Virus record (IMG/VR): IMGVR_UViG_3300030098_002800
Span: 1 to 52,604 of that record
Origin: a virus
Length of the DNA: 52,604 bases
Reading direction: 5' to 3' (one strand)
Shown here one piece after another: positions 1 through 11,200 of this stretch (its first letter is position 1; every line of letters starts with the position of its first letter). A program made the translations under genes and the position numbers. Below the pieces are notes generated by a model. It made no database searches. It had not been told where the DNA came from and saw only the letters and a program-made list of their open reading frames with translations.

Positions 1-2254
1 CTACAGCTGAATCATCACTATCAGCTCTTATAATTTTAGACTTTGCCCACTTAGCATATTCAAAATGCAAATCTAATACAGAGTTATAAGCTATTCTACC
101 AGATGTATTTTCAATATAATTGTTTATCTTAGAATCAACTAAAGAGTTGTCACCTTTAAACTTCTCCAATAAATCAGCTCTAGTTACCTGATAACCTTCA
201 CCTTTTACATTCCTTATAGCCTCTACTTCAGCTTGAGATAACATTTTACGAGCAACATAATCATCACCAAGCTGTTTCATATTCTGAAAAGCTAAACCAA
301 AAGCAATTTTAAAAGTACCAGATCTATTCCAATCTTCAACAATTCTATGAGCCCAAGAAGTTTTTGTTGCTATTTGACTAACAGTTCTAGCTGCTTTAGC
401 ACTAACTTTTTCCTTACCTCTTATCTGCAACTCTCCATTCTGATCAACAAATAATTTACTATCAGTTAAATAAGCCTCATCTATAGCACCTCTTGTAGCA
501 GTACTAACGTCAGCATCGGATTTAAATATAGCATCTAAGACTGTAGATTTTACACTTTTACCATCATGCCATTGAAGACCATACTTTTTAGATTGTCTTT
601 CAAACATATCTTTGTTTGCACTAGCATTTCCTGACTCTACATACCAAGCTTTAGAATCCTTTCGTGCTTTACGCCCATACTCTGTCCATTCAAACAATCT
701 TTGTGTAGCATTTCTTGCAGCTGATCTTAGATTTCCTCCCATTAATCTAAAATAAGTATAAGATGTCATCATTCTAGTTAGATTCATCATGGTTCCATCT
801 TGACTAGGGTCTCTGCTATCAATAGAATTATAAACATCTGTTAACAAATCAAGCATACTTTCAGCAGTGTCTACTAAATCTTTTCTTCCTAAAGCTTCAG
901 CTGGCTTTAAATGATAATCCATTAAATTTTTACTAGCATCAATATACGTAGCCTTAACATGAGTCTTGTAATTAAAAGTTCCAACATCATTTGTATATTT
1001 CTTCAGAAAATACCAGGGGTTTGCACTATATTGATTGTCCACAAGGTCAGTTCTACCCTTAGCCCTATCAACTATCTTATCAAAGCTATTGATTTCTTGG
1101 TTAATAGTATCTAATATATTCTTGTTATTCTCTACAGCAAAAGAAAATTGTTTTACGATATCTAAAAGGCCTAACGTATATCTAGGCATATAGCCTTTAC
1201 TTAAAGAGATTTTTCCATTATTAACATAATCTCTATCTAATTTTATTCCTCTCTCTAGAAACATTCTATCATCAATAAGCTGCTGATCATTGTAATTTAA
1301 AGGCCTACCACTCTCATCAACTGACTTTTGAAACTCAATATTGTGTACCATGGCTTCAATTCTTTTTGCAACACCATCAGCCCAGACCATATCCTTTTGT
1401 TTAGCCATAGCTTTAATTTTTTGTAGCCCTCTAAGCAATGAAATTGAGGATGATTTTCTTATCTCTTTATAGTTGTCCATCATTTTATTTAATCTTATCT
1501 TTCCAGATCTATCTAAGCCTTCAATGGTATTTATATCTGCACCCTGAAGAACGCTATTAAGGATAACATATGCTTCCCCACTACCAGCCTCTAAAAACTT
1601 CAGCATTTCATTTCTATTGGTATTCATTTTATCTTTTATAGAAGTCCTTTGAGCATAGGTAAGTTTAGGTTGGTTATATTGTTTCACTAAAGAATCATAC
1701 TCTTTATTTAACCTCTCTACCTCAATATCACCTCCACTCTTCAAACCTTTAGGCATAAGACTTTTAGCACCAAAAGATAAAGAGAAATCCTTAAACTCAC
1801 TTAAAAATTCTTTTATCTGTTTATCTGATTGAACTTGAAAGTCTCTAAAGAACTGAGTTTCATTTGTAAGCTCAGTCTCAAATCTTTTTAATTCGGGAAC
1901 ATTTTGTAATGCTGTTCTTGGTAAATGAAAGTATCTCATTACAGCACCTTTAGGTTTTGCTATAAGCTGGTTGTAATAGTTAAGACCAGCTTCAAACTTC
2001 CTTACATCTTTAAAATTAATTTGATATTCTGGATCAATTTCCTTCTTTGTATATTTCTTAAACAACCATTTAAAAGTATCCCAGTTATTCCAGTTTGCAT
2101 CTTTAACATTATTCCATTTACCAGTATCCCACTCTTTAGCTAGTGAATCCATTTTATTGAAAATAATTTGCCTGTCTTTAGCAGACATTTCTTTTTCACC
2201 TAATCCTAACTTTTTTGAAAATGATTTCAAACTACATGTAAATATACTAGACAT
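1..2254 (-). CDS. Large virion/ejection-type protein, N-terminal 751 residues (runs off window)
   Basis: The frame is open from an ATG at 2254, which overlaps the stop of the 3008-residue gene as TAATG, down to base 1 without a stop. The 751 residues seen are mostly charged and helical, with no signal peptide and no motif I recognise. They begin MSSIFTCSLKSFSKKLG and include long Lys/Glu-rich helices. Position after the giant gene and the coupled start suggest a late virion protein, probably ejected with the DNA. The gene open at the other window end (52604 to 52002) is similar in composition and direction and is probably its C-terminus, giving a protein of roughly 950 residues. The two frames do not meet exactly if the ends are joined. 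Confidence 0.8.
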   Translation of the reverse strand, partial: MSSIFTCSLKSFSKKLGLGEKEMSAKDRQIIFNKMDSLAKEWDTGKWNNVKDANWNNWDTFKWLFKKYTKKEIDPEYQINFKDVRKFEAGLNYYNQLIAKPKGAVMRYFHLPRTALQNVPELKRFETELTNETQFFRDFQVQSDKQIKEFLSEFKDFSLSFGAKSLMPKGLKSGGDIEVERLNKEYDSLVKQYNQPKLTYAQRTSIKDKMNTNRNEMLKFLEAGSGEAYVILNSVLQGADINTIEGLDRSGKIRLNKMMDNYKEIRKSSSISLLRGLQKIKAMAKQKDMVWADGVAKRIEAMVHNIEFQKSVDESGRPLNYNDQQLIDDRMFLERGIKLDRDYVNNGKISLSKGYMPRYTLGLLDIVKQFSFAVENNKNILDTINQEINSFDKIVDRAKGRTDLVDNQYSANPWYFLKKYTNDVGTFNYKTHVKATYIDASKNLMDYHLKPAEALGRKDLVDTAESMLDLLTDVYNSIDSRDPSQDGTMMNLTRMMTSYTYFRLMGGNLRSAARNATQRLFEWTEYGRKARKDSKAWYVESGNASANKDMFERQSKKYGLQWHDGKSVKSTVLDAIFKSDADVSTATRGAIDEAYLTDSKLFVDQNGELQIRGKEKVSAKAARTVSQIATKTSWAHRIVEDWNRSGTFKIAFGLAFQNMKQLGDDYVARKMLSQAEVEAIRNVKGEGYQVTRADLLEKFKGDNSLVDSKINNYIENTSGRIAYNSVLDLHFEYAKWAKSKIIRADSDDSAV

Positions 2255-5200
2255 TATCTCTCCTTAGAATTTAAGCAATCTAAATGATATTTAAGTTGCC
2301 TTTGAGTAGAACTTTCTATCGATCCTTTTTCCCCTAAATCTTTCTTCCTAATGACATCTATATCCCTTAACAATGTAGGCTTTAATCCTATGTCATCTAT
2401 TCCACCAAGATCATTACTTGCATATATCTTCTGTGCCCATTGTTCATTTAAAGGGATGCCTTGGCTTTCCATTTCTTTACTAGCTTTATATAATAATGCT
2501 GGATCTACTAACTTATCAGAGGTAGCATAATCAACCATCATCTTCGCAGCATTCTTTTTATTAGCCTCTAATGCATTTTGCATATCATATATACTTTGAT
2601 TCAATATACTTTCTTGACTCATTATACCTTTTAAGCTAGCAGGTTCTGTGTATAAGTTAGCTAATGCTACATCTACATCATGACCATATCTAGAGCTTAA
2701 TATAACCATATTTTTTAAATTTGTAATATCAGTTAAAATCTTATTTGCAAAATCTTTATTGCCATCAGCACCTCTATATTCTCCAGATGCAATTTTAGCT
2801 AATAGATTCATCATAGGTCTATTTAATCCATTTTCAGAATATATATAATCGTAAGATGATTTGCCATTTGATATTGGTCTTACAGATACAACCTTATCAG
2901 ATATATAAGGAGTTAAAGTTTGTAAAATAAAAGCTGCTTTTCTTGCATCTGTATTTAAAACTGGATTGTTAAATAGAGCTTCATATATTGCAGACTGCTG
3001 CTCTAAAGAAAAATCTATATAATCAGCTTTAGTATTAGTTCTATCTGATTTCATTTCTATCAATCCTGCTTGCAATCTTTTATACTCAGGTATAATATAG
3101 TTCATTATATCATATGCTTTAACTTTAGTTGTTGCACCAAAATCATCAATATATACAGTTTCTCCAGCAAATGCTTCAAATAACATCCTCAAGTTGCTTT
3201 GTTCTGGACCTGTTACTTGGAACCTTCTTCCGTTAACAACTATTTTATCCCAATCATTTATCTTTAATTCATTAGTCTTGCCCTTTAAAATAACTTCTTT
3301 TATATTCCCTTTTCTATCTAGTATAACTTCATTCTGTGAAGCTGTATATTCACCTTCTTTAGCGTATCTTCCTTTCTTAACAATAGGCTGTTCAATAAAG
3401 TTATCTCTAAACTTGTAAGATAATGCTTCTTCCATTTTAGCTTTAAGCTCTACTATTCTTTCTAACTGTGCTTTTTTACTTGAGATCTCCGTAGATTCAC
3501 TAACATCCTTTGTTCTTGAGAATGACTCAAGCCTTTCAATTTCAATTCTAATAGACTTTTCTTTTGATGCAAGTTCAGTAAGAAATATAGCTCTAGATTC
3601 ATCTTTAACATACTCCTTTAAGGCTATATTAAATAATTTATTATGATTTGCTGCAGTATCTTCTCCCACATTATTCTTAGTATATCCATTCTCAATCCAA
3701 TCTTGTATCTTTTTATAGTCTGTACTTACCTTACTTACAAGCCCTATACTTTTAGCTTGTATCATTTCACTATGCCCTTTAGATAACTCTCTAACAGCTA
3801 CATCGTAAGGATTTCTAGATGTTGATCCAAAGTATTGACTTGCCACTCTTAGACCTGGCTCAAAATTTATACGACTATCTATGCCTCTTGTATCATCCCA
3901 TCTTAATTTATATGCTAAATCTTTGAATACGTTATGATAGTTTTCCACAGTGGCTTTATACTTCATTCCTGAAGGATCTTCTACAACACCTTTATTGTAT
4001 TTTAAATAATTATTAATAGGATCAATCAGTCTATTCCTTATAGCATCTCTTACAAATTGATATTCTCCCATATTTATATTTTTATCTTGGTGGACTGTAG
4101 TTGTTTTACCTTTTAAATCAACAGCAACTATTTCAAAAATACCTTGTACATCTTTAGTTCCAAATAAAATTTGATTTTGTATATCAGTTATATTGTTTTT
4201 TGTTTCCATTGAAGGTAAGTTTTTATATACATCAATAAACTCTTTTGCCATCTGAGATATACCATTAACAGTATTAGTTAATCCTGCCTTTCTGTTTATT
4301 CTAAGCTGTAATGTTTTTCTTTGACCTGTAACATCAGAAGTTTCAAAGCTTAGTAGATTTGTATCATGCCTGTATATATTAGATAGGTAGGTAACAAGTT
4401 GGTGCATTTTAATAAATCTTCCTCTTGCTTTGTTAACTTCGGTCAAGGTTCTTTCATAATCAAAATCAATACCTTCCCCTCCAGCTAAAAATGGCAGTTT
4501 ATTCGCAAGCCTTCCTTTTTGTATATCTGGACTAAATAATCCATCAGAACTTAAAATTGCATCCATATCTACAGGTGTTACAAATCCTGCTGCCTTACCT
4601 GCTTCTCTCCAGAACTTGCCAGGAGCAGCGTAAAAGCTAAAACTTTTATCAAAGTCAAAGTCAGCATCTTGAGGTCTAATAGCATCTACATAATTTATTC
4701 TACTTACATTTCCTTCTTCCATCTTAGCACTAGTAGTATAAGTACCATCAGCATTTTGCTTGGCATACATTTTATTTATAACAATATCACCTACCATATT
4801 TCTAGGTTGTCTGCTATTTAAAATACCTACACTTAAATCAACAGCATCTAGTTTTATAGCTGCTTGAGAAAGATTGTCTCCAAAGTCTATAAGGTCCATT
4901 CCTTTTTTATCTACTTCAATAGCATCATTGTAAGCCCTAACATTTCTTTTTACATTATATTGATCACCAAATTGAAGCTCCATAGTATCTATATCTAATA
5001 ATTTACCATCACTATTTAATAGCATACCCTCAACAAGAACATATTTTTTACCACCTATATCGTAAACAAAAGCATCTGCTGTTCTATCTACCCCTGTTTG
5101 ATCTACAGAATATTTTATTCTTTGAATAATAGCGTTGCTTTCAGTCATTCCGTCAGGTTTAATAAAATCTTTTTGAGCCATATAATGTGAGGGTAAATAC

Positions 5201-8200
5201 TCTCCGTAAAACTGAACAGTAGGTCTGCCTCCCACTTCACTTCTTATAGTTATATCTAAATTACCAGGATCTGCTGACATAACATCTAAAGAGCCTTGAG
5301 GTACAACTCCCCCAGCAACCCCTCCATTATTTATAAAGTAGTTTATCATTCCATTTTCTAACTCTCTAACAGCCCAAGGCTCAAGTATAATGCCATTCCT
5401 ATCAAGCATAGCTGCTATACCGCTATTAATTAATGCAGGGTCTCCTACTTTAGCTTGATGCCCAAATACTTTTTGAGCTAAAGAAGTTCTATATAAAATA
5501 TCGCTATACATTCTGCCAAAGTTTCCAAATAAATTCTCTACTTTTTTAGAAACTCCTATCCATTCAGCTATGCCATTATCGTGTGAAAAATGTACACCAG
5601 TATTTGCACCAACTAATGGATCATGTTCTTTAGATATAGTTCTTAAACTCATAGCCTCCCAAGGAAGCTCAGTTATATAATTACTATAATCGGCATCTAT
5701 ATTTTTAAAGTTGCCAGTAGCATCTTTCTCTACAATAAAATCAGTCCATAGACCAGTCATATTTTTATTATCTGCTTCTATGCCTTTTATATTAGCATAG
5801 TTTTCTCTTGTTTGAGAGTTTTTATCTGACTTTAATAAGTTTATTTTATTAGCTGATTTAAAAGTTAGAATATCAACTCCCAACTCTTTCATAACCATTT
5901 CAACAGCAGGATTATATTTAAATGCTGTTTTTCCAAACCACTCTTCCCCTCTTCCATAAGTAGGGCTATTTACATTATAGTCTATTTCAGCATGAGTAAT
6001 CGTTGGCTTTATAGCTCCAGATTTAAACCCTATAATCTTACCATTAGTATCCATATGGACCATATCTGGTGTAATCCCTATCAAAGACATGGCTGTCATA
6101 TAAGCTTCCTTGGTTAGGAACATTTCTCCATCAACAATTGATTTACCAACAGCCTCTAAATCTGCCTCCATAGCAGCTCTAGTATCGTCATCTATAAGTT
6201 TATTTTGTTTTAGCTTAAGCTTAGCTCTATTTATAGCACTAAATACATTATGAAGAGTTTGTTGTGTTAAACTATTTACACCTAAATCAGAATCTTTAAT
6301 CTCGTCATCTATAGATAATGTTTTTAATTTCCTGTACTCTCCAGATGCATCAGGTTCTATAAAAGTTTTTATATTATCATAAACCTGCTTCATAAAATCA
6401 GACTCAGCATTTCTATATATAGCAGCACTCCTAAGCATATTCTCTTTAGTAGCTATATAGCCATTCTTAGGTTCAGTTAATTTTAATCTCTTAAATCTAT
6501 CCAAAACAACAGCATGCTTTAAATCTATTTCACCAGAAGCAACAACATCAGGTAAAGACAAAGGCATATCTATTATCATTCTTGTCAATTTTATAGCATT
6601 GACAATATCATCAGGAGTGTCTGCATTTTGAACCTTTTTTAGCATAGCTCTAATTGCTCTATGTTGAGGAGAATTTATACTTAAGTCACCATCATATATA
6701 GCTTTTAACCTTTGATATAATTCTCCACCTTGAAACCCTGTAGATTCAGATGCATATTGTAATCTAACATGCTCATGAATAGATCCAGCACCTTTATCTG
6801 TTCTAATTATAATAGCAGTTGACTCGTCTATTGGAATAGCTTTGTATGTTTTGCCAAATTTACTTCCCCTGCTATCTTCATCCTGTATTTTACGATGATC
6901 TCCACTTGGACCTTCTTTATATATTTCTGCTTTACCAGGCATATTTCCTATTTCTAATTGACCGCTAGCTAAAGCACCATTAATTCTAGTTAAATGTTCT
7001 CCTACTATATCTATCTCTCTGCCATTTATATCTATAACAGATTTATCTGCTAAGTATATATTACCCTGCCCAGATGTATCAAGGTACTGTATAAGGGCCA
7101 TAATACCCCTATTTTGGGCATTTCCCATTATTTTCTGATCCAACATCAGTCTACCATTTTGAAGGTCTAATTTTAGCGTTTTTACAGGAACCTTAGAAAA
7201 GTATCCAGATACTAAAGAATAAACATCTGCATCAACTTGACCAGGTGTTGGCCTTTCAAACTCAGGCATATTCATTAATTTGCTTTCTATTGCTAATTTG
7301 ATTGGTTGAACTATAAAAGATTGAAAGTTATCTGGATCAAGCTTAACATCTCCTGCTAATTTATTTAAAGAATCAACAACTTTTTGGACAGATGCTCTCA
7401 TTTTAGGATCAACAGACTGAGGATCTGTATATAAATTACCTAATAATGTTTCGGCAAATCCGACAATTTCTTTTGAAGTTCTAACTATAGACCTATCAAT
7501 TCCTAGAATTTTGTCTATATAAGGTAAAGGCATATCATACTTAACTGAAAACTGAGAAGCAGTTATTCTTAAAGCTACATCTTGTAAATCTTTTTCAGGT
7601 ATTTCATTACCTCTATCTTTTAATATGTCTGCTACAGTATCTTTTAATGCACCTTGATTTCTTATTTCAGTGTGAACATCTTCTTCAATCTTTCTTTTAA
7701 TTTGATCTAGTTTATATATATACTCTTGTTTTGCTGTAGGGCTATTTTCCCTTGAATACATTTCTTCAATAAGAGCACTAACTTCTCCCTCTCTTTTAGC
7801 CAAAGCATCTAAATAAAGATAATTCCTGTCTGTTAGATTCTTTTTAATATCATCTATAATAGTATCAATTTCAGCTTTAGTATCTTTCCATGCCTCAAAT
7901 TGTCTTTTCCAGTTAGCTCTAACATCAGCTTCTATTTCACCCCCAGATGCTTCTATATATTTTGCAAGGCTTTCTATAATACTTCCTTGTCTATCAGATT
8001 GAGATTCAAGCACAGTTCTTATAGCTTCAGCTCTACTAGTTGACATACCTCTCATGGAATTTTGAGAAATGTTCCTAGCTTTATTTAATGCATTAAACCA
8101 ATCTCCTTCTTGTCCTTGAGCAAGATCATTCCTAAAATCAACTCTAAATCTAGATCTAGTTACATCATCTACAATCTTATCATAAAATTCCCACAATTGA

Positions 8201-11200
8201 TCTTTAGTTGTTTCACTAATCTTGTTATTTCTGTGATCAGCTTCAAGTCTTTGCTTCACTATAGTTCTGTCAGGGAGTACAACTGATCCTGTACCTTGCT
8301 GATAATTCATTCTAGTGTCTTGAATTAAACTAAATAAAGCCGCTTTGCCATCAATGCCCGTGTAAACATCATTCAATCCTATCTGATCAAATGCTTTATC
8401 TATATAGAACTCTTGAAACTTTTTAAACAACTGAGGCTCAATAAATATATTACCAACTCCCTTGTTTACAGCTTCAAATAACTGAACAGCTTCATTACCT
8501 GTTATAGCTTTTACCTCTCTATTGGTAATTGTAGGATCTAAATCTATTGTAGACTTATGAAAGTTTTCAACAAAGTTTAATAGGGTTGCTTCATCTATAC
8601 CTAATGTTTCCAATTTTTTACTTACAGCTGCTAAATCTGTAACTTTAGGTGCTAACATACTATTGAAATATTGTCTTTTAAAAGCACCTATATTGTTTTG
8701 TTCTATTGAAGTTAACCCTGAACCATTCCCATCAGTTAGCATATCAAATGTTCTTATTTGTTGATCTTTAACTAACAACCTATCAAACATAATATGCCAT
8801 GAGTTATTAATAGAAATATGAGGATCCATTTCAATCCCATGAGCTTTCCATGCATCTCCATATACAAGAGACATAAGATTTTCATTCATAGATACAAATG
8901 CATTTGCTGCCTCACGTTGTTTTTCTTTTGTAATCTCTACATCTTCTTTTCTAACTCTAGTACCAGGTTTAATCCAATTATTTTTTACACCTATATTCCA
9001 TAAAGCTGAGAAAGTATCCAATGGAACAGATCCACCAAAATCTATACCTCCCTCACCTTGCATTCTAATATCAGCTGCAGTAATACTTCTACCATCTTCA
9101 TTTTCTTTTATTAATCTTTCAAGTCCTAATGCTCTATATGTTTCTATAAAGTATTGTTTCATTAAAACTTGAGGTGCCTCTATAACATTAGCTAAAGATC
9201 TTTCTCTCCATGTCTTTAATTCAAAATCCCAGTTATGCTTTGTAAGAGTATTGCCATTAAATTGAAGGTTAGATAGTTTATTTGCTATATCAAAAGCTTC
9301 ATCTGGAGTAACTTTTTCAAGATGAGATTTATCAACAGCGTTTGTATGAAACTCATTTAATATTTTTTCAGCTACAAACAATTTATCGTATGATGCAAAG
9401 GCTTCTTCAATGCTAATTTCTTTATTTAAAAGCTTATCTCCTATATACTTATTAAAGGCAGTTTTGAAATCAGCAAATCCTGGACCAACTCTATTTTGAT
9501 TTCCTTCTATAGTTTTTAGTATCATTCTAATATTGCTAAGTTCAGGAGATTTATTTAATACTAATTTTGTTATTGCTGTAGTTACAGGCTCTATACCGCC
9601 TTCAGGTTGATAAGCAAAGTTGCCCATTACTTTATAGAGTTTATCATTTTCTACTCCATAAGTTTCAAGCGATCCAAGAGTTCTTCTTAATTTATTTTGT
9701 TTTGCATTGTAATAATCCTGAACTTTGCCAGTCTCAAAGATTCTATTAAATAATTTACCATCAGCTTCCAAATGAAAACTATGAGGTCTTTTTGAAAAGT
9801 AAGCCGCTGTCATAATATTAGATGCTATTTCAGGCCATGAGTTTCCAAAGGCAGCTTTCATAGATTCTGCACTCCATCCATTATGGTATCCAGACCTTAT
9901 AACACCAGGGGCATTCATCGCTACTATACCAGCAAACATCCTAGGTAAAGAACCAAAGAAATCTTTTCCAAACTCACTAAGCCAAGCACCTGGAGCTTCT
10001 TTCATAAACTTAACTCTAGCTTCCATTAAAAAATCTTTCATTAATTTTGTACCTTCATCATCAGATTTTCCAATCCACCATTTAGATCCTAAGCTAGCCC
10101 ACTTATTACCCATACCTGAGTTTAAATAACCACCAGCTATTTCATCCATAGCAGTTAATTGAATTTGTAATTCTTTATTTGAAAGCTTATTGATATTTGT
10201 AGTCCTAGCATTAAACATGGATTTTACTGTCTTCCCAAATTGCCTCATATGGCTTTTTGATGTACCCCCTTTAATCATATGAGTTGGGCCTAATATACTC
10301 ATCCATGCACTTTCAAATACAGCAGTTGAACCCCATGCCCCTAAAGATGACATAATATTAAAGCTATAATCTTTTAATTTTGTAGCTTTGCCATACATAC
10401 CTGCTTCATATCCATATATATTCCTTTGCATTTCATGTACAGCATGCCTTATAGTGCCCATAGTAAATCCTATAGCAGCATCGTAAGCCATAGCCCCAGC
10501 AACAGCATGAGTTTTAGGCCCACCAATAGGCAACCATCTTTGAGCTGCTAAGTTTAAAATAGTTTGTGCTTCTCTTGGATTATTCTTTGAAATAATATCA
10601 AAAGTAGTATTGGCTATATCATCTACAATAGCATCATCTACAATGCCTAAAGTTTTTTGTATATTGCTTTTAATACCAGTTTTAACTGCACCTTCATATA
10701 AGACTCCTAATGCTTCATTACCACCTTGAATTAGATCTTGAGTGTCAGATGCAACTTTAAATGCATCATCCATTATAGTTTTAGCTACATCATCAGTTAA
10801 GCTTGTACCTATATCTATTCCTTTCTTTACAGCTATTTTAGATCCTTCTTCAACTAACTCTGTTGCAGCTTTTTTAGATGCATATTTAGTAGCAGCTTTA
10901 GTTCCTATTGCAGTTATTCCTGCCTTTGTTAAAGCTCCTCCTGCAAAGAATGTAGGTATTTGACCAAGAGCAGTACCTAAAGAATAACCCCATCTACCAG
11001 CAGTCCCTAAATCTTCCCAATCACCAGCTACATTATCACCAAAAGTTCCAGCAATCTTATCTTGAAAATCTTCAGCAGGAACTAATTGATCAGATTCTAG
11101 TTCATTCCATGTATCATGAACGCCTAATGTCCCCATAGAAACTTGGTCAGAAACTGCCCATGCTGCTTGTCCTAAAAATTCCCATATAGTATTTCTATTT

